A stretch of DNA of 64,000 nt from CAG-632 sp963626805. GTDB taxonomy: Bacteria > Bacillota > Clostridia > Lachnospirales > Lachnospiraceae. The stretch lies in contig CAVFXS010000063.1 of the NCBI GenBank assembly GCA_963626805.1, positions 1-64,000 of the forward strand. The letters are read 5' to 3'. The notes beneath the pieces were generated by a model. It had not been told where the DNA came from and searched no databases. It worked only from the letters and a program-made list of their open reading frames with translations. Shown here piece by piece: positions 7,023 through 14,799 of the stretch (positions are counted from its first letter, which is position 1; the number at the start of each line of letters is the position of its first letter). The translations under genes were made by a program, and so were the position numbers.

Positions 7023-8516
7023 ATGTATGCACAAGCAGCGATAAAAAGAAATATCATACCTCGTAACGGTGCATACCGTATCGTTAACAGGGATGTGCAT
7101 TTTTGCACACCCCCGTGTTCATCGTTACGGAGTAAGAAACACACTTCGTTAGGTCGTATCACTTTAGACACGGCAACCGAGCCGTGTATAGGTAGTGGTG
7201 CGTTCTATTCTGCACTTTTGAATACGGTGGATAAAAAGACCATTCTAAATGCCACAGGGATTGAGATTGATTCAGAGTACTATGATTGTGCGAAAAAGCT
7301 TTGGGAAGAATCCGGTATTGAATTGCTCCATGGGGACTTCACAAGAATAACACCAAACAGTAGATACAATCTGGTAATTACAAATCCTCCATATGTCCGA
7401 CACCATTACCTTACAAAAGAAGTCAAGGCATATTTAGCAAAAACTGAGAAAGATGAAATAGGGATAGCTTTATCTGGCTTAGCAGGGTTATATTGCCATA
7501 TTATTTTATTAGCTCATAAATGGCTTTCACCGAATGCAATTTGTGGATGGCTGATACCAAGCGAATTTATGGATGTAAACTACGGAAGTGCGATAAAGGA
7601 ATATCTCCTCAATCATGTTCACCTTCTCAGAATACACAGGTATAACCCCGAATCTTCAATGTTTTCAGATGCGTTGGTCTCTTCATGTGTGGTGTGGTTC
7701 AAAAACGAAATTGTCGAAGAAGACTATGAAATCGAGTTCTCTTTAGGAGGCACTCATGATGTGCCTATGATGAGTAAGCTGATACATAAGTCAGATTTGA
7801 TTGCTGAGAGAAAATGGACGCGTTTCCCAGAAAAGCAGATTCGAAGTAATGAAACTTCTAATGCTACGTTGGGTGATTTTTTTGAAATCAAACGGGGTCT
7901 CGCAACTGGCGACAACAGTTTCTTTATCATGAGCCACGACAAAACACAAGAGCTGGGCCTTGATATGTCGCTGCTAAAGCCAATTCTGCCGAGTCCAAGA
8001 TATTTAAAGACGGATCTCGTCAACTCAGATGACAATGGAATGCCACAAATTGATCAACAATACTTTTTGTTGGACTGCGATTTGCCGGAGCAAGAACTTG
8101 AGAAGGACTATCCCACTATATGGAGATATTTGCAGAGTGGAATAGATACGACAAGCAAAAAATATCTATGTAAGACCAGAAAAATATGGTACTTGCAAGA
8201 ACATAGAGATGCGACATATTTCTTGTGTTCATATATGGGGAGAGGTAAGGAGCATGACTTGCCGGTTAGATTTATATTAAACCTATCGGAGGCCATTGCC
8301 ACTAACTCATATTTGATGCTATATCCCCAAAAAGGCTTACAAGAAATCATATCAGCCAACCCAAGATCTGTTTACAAAATATGGGAAGCACTGAAGAGTA
8401 TTAATGGTAGTGAGATTGAAGAAGAAGGTCGCATTTACGGCGGTGGGTTAAAAAAAATTGAGCCTAGGGAATTAGCTAAGGTTTCATGTGATGATCTAGT
8501 GCGCATTTGCACATGA
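7023..8516 (+). CDS. TaqI-like adenine-N6 DNA methyltransferase, orphan
   Basis: 497 residues. The SAM motif I is EPCIGSGAF (53-61), acidic residues follow (E81, D105 in GDF), and the catalytic NPPY is at 121-124. This order, with a large C-terminal target-recognition half, fits gamma-class, TaqI/Eco57I-like N6-adenine methyltransferases. The N-terminal 50 residues are shorter than usual, and that DNA is palindromic (7062-7129). HFCTPP may correspond to the substrate-positioning FTPP box. The start at ATG 7023 has a GAGGAGGC site. No restriction endonuclease gene lies beside it, so it is an orphan or part of a new module with the two upstream genes. Confidence 0.82.
   Translation: MYAQAAIKRNIIPRNGAYRIVNRDVHFCTPPCSSLRSKKHTSLGRITLDTATEPCIGSGAFYSALLNTVDKKTILNATGIEIDSEYYDCAKKLWEESGIELLHGDFTRITPNSRYNLVITNPPYVRHHYLTKEVKAYLAKTEKDEIGIALSGLAGLYCHIILLAHKWLSPNAICGWLIPSEFMDVNYGSAIKEYLLNHVHLLRIHRYNPESSMFSDALVSSCVVWFKNEIVEEDYEIEFSLGGTHDVPMMSKLIHKSDLIAERKWTRFPEKQIRSNETSNATLGDFFEIKRGLATGDNSFFIMSHDKTQELGLDMSLLKPILPSPRYLKTDLVNSDDNGMPQIDQQYFLLDCDLPEQELEKDYPTIWRYLQSGIDTTSKKYLCKTRKIWYLQEHRDATYFLCSYMGRGKEHDLPVRFILNLSEAIATNSYLMLYPQKGLQEIISANPRSVYKIWEALKSINGSEIEEEGRIYGGGLKKIEPRELAKVSCDDLVRICT
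7062..7129 (+). repeat. Nested palindrome inside the 5' end of the methyltransferase gene
   Basis: Outer arms CGTAACG (7062-7068) and CGTTACG (7123-7129) enclose a hairpin. GGG (7090-7092), a bulged A, then TGTGCA pairs with TGCACA and CCC (7104-7112) around a TTTT loop. The structure lies within codons 14-36, where the protein is least like its family. It could be a translational control hairpin, a methylation-sensitive operator, or a small inserted element. Confidence 0.45.
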
Positions 8517-8663
8517 TGCATCTTAAAATGCAGTGTCGTATCTCTTAGTGGGCGTATACTTCTTTGCAATGTTTGGGCTCTATCTCTTATCAATTTGTTG
8601 TCCGCACAAGGACATTCGTCGCTAAGAAGTTAAGACTCTCCTAATCCGGAAGGGGCTGATACC

Positions 8664-9545
8664 ATGAGACGCATTTGGAACAACAAAAAATATATTGTGT
8701 CAAGAGCCACTGCATTTACAGGTAGCGCATATGCCATGTTGGGCTTTGTTGGAACACTTGTACCTTTAGACGAATGTCTACCGAACTCTATGCCTATGTT
8801 AATGCGTGTCATTATCAGCGCAGCAGTATTGATATGCGTATGGCTTGTTTTCTTCATCGGAGCATCATTGTATGTTTTATGTAAAAATAAGGTTTGCGTG
8901 CTTTCAGCTAACAATGGTCATGCCTTATATCTTCAATATGGAGACATATTTAGTGCTGAGGAAGTTGCAAATCCTGGTATACGTCGGAATATTGTAATTC
9001 CAGTCAACCGGTGCTTCGATACTCATGTAGACAATCAAATTGTTTCCGAACAAACTCTACACGGAATGACTTTGAAAAGGCTTTATTCTTCTGGAATGTT
9101 TACAGAGGAAAGCCTGTCCAGCCTAATAGAAACCCGTTTGTTGCAAGAGAAATGCGAGAATCTTTCAAGCTCTGACAAGCCTGCTGGAAAGCTCAAGCGA
9201 TACCCTGTTGGAACCATCGTCGATGTGGCCGGAGTTGATGGAGAGCATTATTTTCTTTGGGCGTTAAGTACATTCGACAGCAACTTGAAAGCACACACAA
9301 CGATGCAGGATTATACATTGGCTGTGCAGAAATTGATCGAAGCGTGCAATTCAGAATCGGAAGGATTTCCAATAGTTTTGCCGCTTGTTGGAACCGGACT
9401 TTCTAGGATAAAAAAGGACCAATGTGATGTCCTTCGGTATTTGATTAATGCTTTCAGATTAAACAAGGCGGAAATCAATTCCGACATTCACATTATCATT
9501 CGGGAAGAGTTAAAAGACGAAATTGCTATTATGAGCATTAAGTAA
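8664..9545 (+). CDS. thsA: ThsA, type II Thoeris membrane-macro-domain effector
   Basis: 293 residues. Two membrane spans (about residues 14-34 and 48-72) precede a macro domain of the DUF6430 type, with QYGDIFS and IVIPVNRCFDT as the nucleotide-binding segments and PLVGTGLSRI near the end. This two-span plus macro architecture defines ThsA of type II Thoeris. There the macro domain senses a TIR-made ADP-ribose derivative (reported as His-ADPR), and the membrane part then damages the cell membrane to abort phage infection. A GGAAGGGG site precedes ATG 8664. The TIR gene follows after 10 bases. Type assignment is from architecture; I did not align it. Confidence 0.85.
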   Translation: MRRIWNNKKYIVSRATAFTGSAYAMLGFVGTLVPLDECLPNSMPMLMRVIISAAVLICVWLVFFIGASLYVLCKNKVCVLSANNGHALYLQYGDIFSAEEVANPGIRRNIVIPVNRCFDTHVDNQIVSEQTLHGMTLKRLYSSGMFTEESLSSLIETRLLQEKCENLSSSDKPAGKLKRYPVGTIVDVAGVDGEHYFLWALSTFDSNLKAHTTMQDYTLAVQKLIEACNSESEGFPIVLPLVGTGLSRIKKDQCDVLRYLINAFRLNKAEINSDIHIIIREELKDEIAIMSIK

Positions 9546-9555
9546 GGAGGTCAAA

Positions 9556-10077
9556 ATGGCAACTTATAGAACTCGGACTTATATTGCTGGCGATTGGGAT
9601 CACGATAAAGATGCCGTGGATCAGCTACACAAATGGAATGACAGCAACTATTGGAATCTTCATTTTACCGATGCACACGACCTGACATCCTCAAGAGATA
9701 GCAGCCTTAATTGCACAATCAAAGCTTCTCTAAAAACACGCATGGACGCATCTAATACGTTTGTGCTGATTGTCGGAGATCAAACCGATTCAATTACTGC
9801 TGGCGGTTGTCAATGGTGTAGAAGCTACAACAGTAATGGCCGATACTGTGTAAGAGAACATAGCGTTGACTATAGAAGCTATGTTAAGTTTGAATGTGAC
9901 AAAGCAGTTGATGCCGGAATTAAAATAATAGTCCTATATAACGACACAAAGATTGATAGGACAAAATGCCCTGATGCCGTTAGGTATCGAGGAACTCACA
10001 CTGCCATGGTTTATAAGGGCAGCGATGGCAAGTACTATTGGGATTATCAATCCGTAAAGAATGCTTTTGATGCATAG
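9556..10077 (+). CDS. thsB: ThsB-like TIR-domain signalling enzyme of type II Thoeris
   Basis: 173 residues, a single TIR-like domain of the DUF1863/MTH538 type: RTYIAGDWDHDKDAVDQL at the N-terminus, NTFVLIVGDQT as strand C, and KFECDKAVDAGIKIIVLY. In the last segment E113 is the expected catalytic glutamate of the NADase site. A Cys pair, C85 and C88, lies in a loop that may be special to this subgroup. AGGAGG overlaps the end of thsA, so the genes are coupled. It should sense phage and make the signal read by ThsA. A strong terminator follows, so this two-gene unit ends here. Confidence 0.85.
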   Translation: MATYRTRTYIAGDWDHDKDAVDQLHKWNDSNYWNLHFTDAHDLTSSRDSSLNCTIKASLKTRMDASNTFVLIVGDQTDSITAGGCQWCRSYNSNGRYCVREHSVDYRSYVKFECDKAVDAGIKIIVLYNDTKIDRTKCPDAVRYRGTHTAMVYKGSDGKYYWDYQSVKNAFDA

Positions 10078-10107
10078 AAGCATAGAATAAATAAAATACC
10101 GTACTCG

Positions 10108-10141
10108 AATCCGTCTATCTTCATAGGTAGGCGGATTTTTT
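10108..10141 (+). terminator. Terminator after the Thoeris pair
   Basis: A 12-bp stem (AATCCGTCTATC with GGTAGGCGGATT, two G-U pairs) has a six-base loop and runs into TTTTTT. It separates the defence cargo from the conjugative-element genes. Confidence 0.85.
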
Positions 10142-10169
10142 GTTTCCCAAATCCAAGGAGGTAACGCCC

Positions 10170-11402
10170 ATGCCAAACTACAAACCCATCATCCCGCCGG
10201 AGCAGCAATCAGAGAAAGAAAAGAAGCTGCTGGCTGAACGGGAGCGCATCGACACCAAGCTGACCTATCACAAGCACCGGCTCAAGGCGCTTGAGCATGA
10301 GGAAGCGGAGCTTGTAAGGAAAGCCCGCAACCATCGCATTTTCACCCGTGGCGGTATGCTGGAGTCCTTTCTTCTGAAGCCTACATTGCTGTCAGATGAT
10401 CAGGTGCATTCGCTGCTGAAAATCATATTTCACAAGCCGGAGATCAACAAAATCCTGAATCACATGATCTCCATTGAGCCGCCTGTAGAGGAAGAACCGG
10501 AGCTTCCAGCGGATGTGCCGCCCGATCCGGCAATTTCGGAAGAAGCACGCAATGCCTTTGGTTATACGGATGATGCTATGCTTCCGCTGACGAAGGAGCG
10601 TGCCATGGAGCTATTTGAACGGGATGTCCCCGTATATCTGCTTTACGGAGACAATACTGAGGCGATGGCATTTGAACACACCGAGATTCTGAATCATGAC
10701 GGCATCTTCGGAATTGACCGTGCGGACTGGGAGGCAGTCAAGGAGCAGTTCCCGATTGCTACGGAAAACAAGTGGCAGAAAGCTTTTCTGGAGAATCCTG
10801 CCGACAGCTATTGCATCTATCAGCTGAAGCGAACTGATGAAACGGCGGAGCTTCTTTTTATGAGCAGCAATTACCTGAAGGAGCACAATCTGGATATTTC
10901 CTATGAAAACTACGATGCGGTTTACTCCGGCGCTTTTTCCGGAAGTGATGATAACCCTACGAAAACGCTAGATGATCTCTACATGAAGTTCAATACAGAT
11001 CGCCCACAGGACTTCACAGGGCACAGCCTGTCCGTCAGCGACATCGTAGCGCTCAGGCAAAACGGCGTGGTATCCTGCCATTACGTGGACAGCGTTGGAT
11101 TTGCTGATGTGCCTGCTTTTCTTCCGGAGAATTATCTCAAAAATGCGGAGATGGCGATGGAGGATGACTACGGCATGATTGACGGCATCATTAACAATGG
11201 CTCGAAGGAACAGCCGGAATTCAAGGCAAAAGTGCCTGATCTGACAGCACTTTTTGAGGAGGCAAAGCGTACTGTGCAGGAGTACAAGGCTTCCCATGAT
11301 GATGGAAGAAAGCAATCTGTCATAGCAAGGCTCCACACACCGACACCGCCCAGAAACGACAAAACAGCGCAGACGAAAAGCGCGGAAAGGGATTTACTAT
11401 GA
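10170..11402 (+). CDS. DUF3847-YodL domain protein of an integrative conjugative element
   Basis: 410 residues. The N-terminal 100 residues, with the helical stretch RIDTKLTYHKHRLKALEHE and KARNHRIFTRGG, match DUF3847, a family of ICE accessory proteins. The C-terminal part (DDLYMKFNTDRPQDFTGH, SVSDIVALRQNG, HYVDSVGF) is a YodL domain. A DUF4316-like middle may join them. Such fusions are common on Clostridia ICEs next to relaxase and helicase genes. The start at ATG 10170 follows an AAGGAGG site. It is translationally coupled to the next gene (ATGATGA overlap). The role in transfer is unknown. Confidence 0.75.
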   Translation: MPNYKPIIPPEQQSEKEKKLLAERERIDTKLTYHKHRLKALEHEEAELVRKARNHRIFTRGGMLESFLLKPTLLSDDQVHSLLKIIFHKPEINKILNHMISIEPPVEEEPELPADVPPDPAISEEARNAFGYTDDAMLPLTKERAMELFERDVPVYLLYGDNTEAMAFEHTEILNHDGIFGIDRADWEAVKEQFPIATENKWQKAFLENPADSYCIYQLKRTDETAELLFMSSNYLKEHNLDISYENYDAVYSGAFSGSDDNPTKTLDDLYMKFNTDRPQDFTGHSLSVSDIVALRQNGVVSCHYVDSVGFADVPAFLPENYLKNAEMAMEDDYGMIDGIINNGSKEQPEFKAKVPDLTALFEEAKRTVQEYKASHDDGRKQSVIARLHTPTPPRNDKTAQTKSAERDLL

Positions 11403-11617
11403 TGAATTTTACGAATGACGAGCTGAATCTCATGTGCATCTACAGTGCCGGAGGAAACCGAGCTGATCTGGTGGAGAAGCTTACGGAAATGAAGCATTAT
11501 CTGGAAAAGGATGAAACAGAGCTGCTGACGCTTACAGAATCGGCACTTGAAAAGCTCTCTAAGATGAGCGATGAGGAATTTGAGAAGCTGGAGCTTTATC
11601 CGGATTTTGATGTGTGA
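11399..11617 (+). CDS. Transposon-transfer assisting protein (TTRAP-like)
   Basis: 72 residues, overlapping the stop of the YodL gene. The pattern MNFTNDELNLMCIY, acidic helices, then TESALEKLSKMSDEEFEKL fits the small TTRAP family found in Tn916-like and other conjugative transposons of Firmicutes. It is soluble and helical. ATG 11402 is an alternative start. It marks this stretch as conjugative-element backbone. Confidence 0.75.
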   Translation: MMNFTNDELNLMCIYSAGGNRADLVEKLTEMKHYLEKDETELLTLTESALEKLSKMSDEEFEKLELYPDFDV

Positions 11618-11624
11618 TTTTTCT

Positions 11625-11662
11625 ATTCCGAAATAAGGTGCAAGCGCACCATATTTCGGAAT
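11625..11662 (+). repeat. 38-bp nested palindrome, copy A
   Basis: Outer arms ATTCCGA and TCGGAAT enclose inner arms GGTGC and GCACC (AAGGTGCAAGCGCACC). The same 38-bp unit recurs at 11747 and 11834. Copy A is directly after the TTRAP-like gene. Confidence 0.8.
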
Positions 11663-11679
11663 AGCTAAAACAATGAATA

Positions 11680-11717
11680 CTTTTGTCTCAAAAACTATAT
11701 AGAATTTGAGACAAAAG
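11680..11717 (+). repeat. 13-bp perfect inverted repeat between palindrome copies A and B
   Basis: CTTTTGTCTCAAA (11680-11692) and TTTGAGACAAAAG (11705-11717) are perfect complements around a 12-base loop. No T-run follows in either direction, so it is more like a protein-binding site or recombination site than a terminator. Confidence 0.6.
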
Positions 11718-11746
11718 CGATGAGATTGAACTGAAAAAATCCAATT

Positions 11747-11784
11747 ATTCCGATATCAGGTGCAACCGCACCCGTTCTCGGAAT
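11747..11784 (+). repeat. 38-bp nested palindrome, copy B
   Basis: Same layout as copy A: ATTCCGA, AGGTGCAACCGCACC, TCGGAAT, again exactly 38 bp. The bases between the arms vary while both dyads are kept. Confidence 0.8.
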
Positions 11785-11801
11785 AAAAAAGCCTTCCCCC
11801 A

Positions 11802-11831
11802 TTGACTATTACACTGAATATTGGGTATAAT
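11802..11831 (+). promoter_or_regulatory. Promoter of the AAA-DUF4143 ATPase gene
   Basis: TTGACT (11802-11807) and TATAAT (11826-11831) with an 18-base spacer. The third 38-bp palindrome starts three bases after the -10, so the expected transcription start is inside it. Confidence 0.75.
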
Positions 11832-11833
11832 AT

Positions 11834-11871
11834 ATTCCGACATCAGGTGCAACTGCACCGGTTTTCGGAAT
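11834..11871 (+). repeat. 38-bp nested palindrome, copy C, over the transcription start
   Basis: ATTCCGA, AGGTGCAACTGCACC, TCGGAAT. It lies between the -10 and the ribosome-binding site (GGAGGG, 11872-11877) of the ATPase gene. It could act as a DNA operator or as an mRNA hairpin ending right at the binding site. Confidence 0.8.
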
Positions 11872-11883
11872 GGAGGGTGCATT

Positions 11884-13137
11884 ATGGAAATCAAACGTGA
11901 TGTTTATCTGGATAAGTTGATTCGGAAAAAGAAAAATGGACTGATAAAAGTAGTGACGGGTGTAAGAAGATGCGGAAAATCATATCTGCTGTTTCATCTT
12001 TTTCATGATCATCTGTTAGACAGCGGTGTTGCAGAGGATCATATCATAGAAATAGCACTCGATGACCGTAGCAATAAAGAGCTGCGCGACCCGGATGTCA
12101 TCTTAAAGTTCATAAAGGAAAGCATAAAGGATAAAGAGGATTATTATATTATTCTTGATGAAGTTCAATATCTGGACGAATTTGAAGATGTCCTCAATAG
12201 CCTGCTGCATATTCGCAATGCGGATGTGTATGTAACGGGCAGCAATTCCAAATTTCTCTCGTCTGATGTGATTACTCAGTTCCGTGGACGGGGAGACGAG
12301 ATTCGCGTCTATCCTTTAAGCTTTTCCGAATACGTGTCTGTGTACCAGGGTTCGCAGGATGAAGCGTGGGATGACTATCTTGTTTATGGTGGTCTGCCGC
12401 TCATCTTAACAATGGAAGAAGCCGAGGACAAGGCAGAATATCTTACTTCACTGTTTCAAAAGGTTTATATCTCAGATATCGTTGAGCGACACAATGTACG
12501 AAACAAAGCGGAGCTGGATGAACTGGTAGATGTCCTTGCATCTGCGATAGGAAGCTATACGAACCAAAATAAGCTTGTGCGGACATTCAAAAGTGTTAAG
12601 AATAAGAATATCAGCGATAAGACGATTAAGAATTATACAGACTATCTGATAGATTCGTATCTTATCAGCAAAGCGGATCGCTATGACATCAAGGGAAAGA
12701 AATACATTGGAAAGCTGTCAAAGTACTATTTTGAAGATGTAGGACTAAGAAATGCAAGATTAGGCTTCCGTCAGATTGAAGAAACGCATTTGATGGAGAA
12801 TATTATCTACAATGAACTAAGGGTTCGAGGATATCATGTGGATGTCGGTGTGGTGGAATATTATGAAACCAAGGCCGACGGAAAACGTGGAAAGAAGCAG
12901 TTGGAGGTGGATTTCGTTGCCACAAAAGGAAGCGAGAAGTATTATATTCAATCTGCTTTTGCACTTCCGACCGCAGATAAAGTAAATCAGGAACAACGAG
13001 GGCTTTTGAGTATTTCGGATTTCTTCAGAAAAATTGTTGTTGTTGGGGATAATATTAAAGTGCGCCGCGATGAAAACGGAATTATTACAATCGGACTGAG
13101 GAATTTTCTGCTGGACGAAAATAGTCTGAAACTGTAA
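11884..13137 (+). CDS. AAA ATPase with DUF4143 domain
   Basis: 417 residues. Walker A is GVRRCGKS (26-33) and Walker B is IILDEVQ (89-95), with the sensor-like VTGSNSKFL. The C-terminal DUF4143 part contains LEVDFVA, a PD-(D/E)XK-like pattern, and a YYIQSAFAL strand. These ATPases are widespread and mostly uncharacterised, and many sit on mobile DNA. GGAGGG six bases before ATG 11884 sets the start; the frame is also open to TTG 11821, inside the promoter. The gene is alone between a promoter with palindromes and a strong terminator, so it is a self-contained regulated unit. Confidence 0.85.
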   Translation: MEIKRDVYLDKLIRKKKNGLIKVVTGVRRCGKSYLLFHLFHDHLLDSGVAEDHIIEIALDDRSNKELRDPDVILKFIKESIKDKEDYYIILDEVQYLDEFEDVLNSLLHIRNADVYVTGSNSKFLSSDVITQFRGRGDEIRVYPLSFSEYVSVYQGSQDEAWDDYLVYGGLPLILTMEEAEDKAEYLTSLFQKVYISDIVERHNVRNKAELDELVDVLASAIGSYTNQNKLVRTFKSVKNKNISDKTIKNYTDYLIDSYLISKADRYDIKGKKYIGKLSKYYFEDVGLRNARLGFRQIEETHLMENIIYNELRVRGYHVDVGVVEYYETKADGKRGKKQLEVDFVATKGSEKYYIQSAFALPTADKVNQEQRGLLSISDFFRKIVVVGDNIKVRRDENGIITIGLRNFLLDENSLKL

Positions 13138-13165
13138 TCAACAAATTTATAGAGCATATCATTTT

Positions 13166-13199
13166 AGAGCATCGGTCTTAACGGACTGGTGCTCTTTTT
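13166..13199 (+). terminator. Terminator after the AAA-DUF4143 gene
   Basis: A 12-bp stem (AGAGCATCGGTC with GACTGGTGCTCT) has a six-base loop and is followed by TTTTT. Confidence 0.85.
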
Positions 13200-13229
13200 A
13201 TGTCCATTTTGCGAAAGGAGAACTGATCT

Positions 13230-13346
13230 ATGGCAAGTAAATTGCAGGAATACCGACGCATGTCGGAGGAGGCGCAGCGTCAGCTGACGGGCAGTCTGGA
13301 ACGCTGGCAGTCCTTCCTGAAAACAGCATCGCGGCTGTATAAGTAA
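13230..13346 (+). pseudogene. 5' stub of the giant ICE helicase/YodL-LPD protein
   Basis: A 38-codon frame with a good GAAAGGAG site. The sequence MASKLQEYRRMSEEAQ, GSLERWQSFLKTASRLYK matches the first residues of the very large (about 2,000 aa or more) helicase-methylase-like proteins of Clostridia ICEs. Those continue after RLYK with a Tyr/Pro-rich segment. Here a stop follows at once and unrelated sequence begins. This marks a deletion or recombination junction near 13347. Confidence 0.6.
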
Positions 13347-13389
13347 CCTGATTCAGAATATTGTTTCCCCAAGCGATGATTCAGAGGAA

Positions 13390-13818
13390 ATGGCGCCGGA
13401 ACAGAGACAGAAGCAGATTGATGAAGTGAAACAATATGTGGAAGAGCTTCGAAAAGAAAATCCGAAGGTGGCGGACATTATGACTACCTTGATTGAAGAG
13501 ATTGAGCAGGATGAGAATAAGTACCGGGGGCAGTCGATTTATAATATAGTAGAAAATATGAAGAAAGACTGCATTGAAAAAGTAGTAACGGATTTCTGTG
13601 TTACCTGGTATACATCAAAAGAGGATGTGATGTATGCTGCTATGCATTATCGAAACGGCGAGATTCCAAATGAGAATGCAATTAAGATGACTGCAGATTT
13701 TACCAGTTATAAGTCAGTACAGGAACATGCGATTCCAAAGTTTAAATATTATACATTGTTAATATCTGAACTTCGAAAGACTTTGGAGGAAGAGATTAAA
13801 CCACTTGTGAATCATTGA
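13390..13818 (+). CDS. Probable C-terminal fragment of type I restriction subunit HsdR
   Basis: 142 codons from ATG 13390, but the same frame is open back to the junction at about 13347 and there is no ribosome-binding site. It is therefore best read as the tail of a larger truncated gene. The all-helical, charged sequence (VKQYVEELRKENPKVADIM, IEKVVTDFCVTWYTSKED, then a KYYTLLISELRKTLEEEIK end) resembles the C-terminal helical domain of HsdR, the translocase-nuclease of type I restriction systems. The tyrosine recombinase that follows is of the kind found inside hsd loci, which supports this. Family assignment is moderate. Confidence 0.5.
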   Translation: MAPEQRQKQIDEVKQYVEELRKENPKVADIMTTLIEEIEQDENKYRGQSIYNIVENMKKDCIEKVVTDFCVTWYTSKEDVMYAAMHYRNGEIPNENAIKMTADFTSYKSVQEHAIPKFKYYTLLISELRKTLEEEIKPLVNH

Positions 13819-13872
13819 TTATTATTTTTTACTGTTTATATCAGCGTAAGCAGCTCAGGATGGAGGTAGCTT

Positions 13873-14799
13873 ATGATAAATGATATGAAGAGTGAAAATT
13901 TGTTTTGTGACTATTACAGACAGTGGATTGAGGTCTATAAAAAAGATGCAATTCGCGAAGCAACCATGGCAAAATACCGGATGACACAGAAGTGGATAGA
14001 GAAACTGGTTCCTGATTTAAAGGTGTCAGGGCTTACTCGGACGGCATATCAACAGCTTTTAAATGATTATGCAAAGGAACATGAACGGCAGACAACCCTT
14101 GATTTTCATCACCAGCTAAAGGGTGCAATTCTGGATGCTGTGGATGAAGGATTATTAGAAAGGGATCCAACCAGAAAAGCAATCATTAAAGGTAAGACAC
14201 CAAAGGCCAAAAAGGTCAAATATCTGAATCAGTTTGAATTGCATACGTTAATTGCACATCTTGAAATCAAGGAGCAGGTGAATTGGGACTGGTTTATTCT
14301 CCTGGTGGCAAAGACGGGAATGCGTTTTTCTGAGGCACTTGCGGTTACTCCGGCAGATTTTGATTTTGCAAGACAGACCTTATCGGTAAATAAAACATGG
14401 GATTATAAGGGCAAGGGAGGTTTTCTTCCGACTAAAAATAAATCTTCGGTAAGAAAGATACAGATAGACTGGCAGATAGTGGTTAAGTTTTCGGAATTGG
14501 TTAAGAATTTACCGGAGGACAAGCCTATTTTCGTAGGGAAAGAAAAGGTGTATAATTCCACGGTGAATGGTATTCTTGCAAGGCATTGCAAAGAGTGTTG
14601 TATCTCTGTGATTTCGATACATGGACTGCGTCACACACATGCGTCGTTATTATTATTTGCAGGAGTCACGATTGCCAGTGTTGCAAGGCGGCTGGGGCAT
14701 GCAAGCATGACAACAACGCAGAAGACATATCTGCATATTATTCAGGAGTTGGAGAATAAAGATGTAGATCTGGTAATGAGAACTTTATCAGGATTATAA
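13873..14799 (+). CDS. Tyrosine recombinase / site-specific integrase
   Basis: 308 residues. An N-terminal SAM-like DNA-binding domain (about 1-105) precedes a catalytic domain with R151 (TGMRFSEAL), a likely K188, H250 and R253 (HGLRHTHAS), H276 (RRLGHAS) and the nucleophile Y286 (QKTYLH). All five catalytic residues are present, so it should be active. ATG 13873 has a GGAGG site. Its place after an HsdR tail suggests the class that inverts or swaps hsdS specificity genes; it could also be the integrase of a lost island. Core chromosome genes start about 270 bases later. Confidence 0.88.
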   Translation: MINDMKSENLFCDYYRQWIEVYKKDAIREATMAKYRMTQKWIEKLVPDLKVSGLTRTAYQQLLNDYAKEHERQTTLDFHHQLKGAILDAVDEGLLERDPTRKAIIKGKTPKAKKVKYLNQFELHTLIAHLEIKEQVNWDWFILLVAKTGMRFSEALAVTPADFDFARQTLSVNKTWDYKGKGGFLPTKNKSSVRKIQIDWQIVVKFSELVKNLPEDKPIFVGKEKVYNSTVNGILARHCKECCISVISIHGLRHTHASLLLFAGVTIASVARRLGHASMTTTQKTYLHIIQELENKDVDLVMRTLSGL

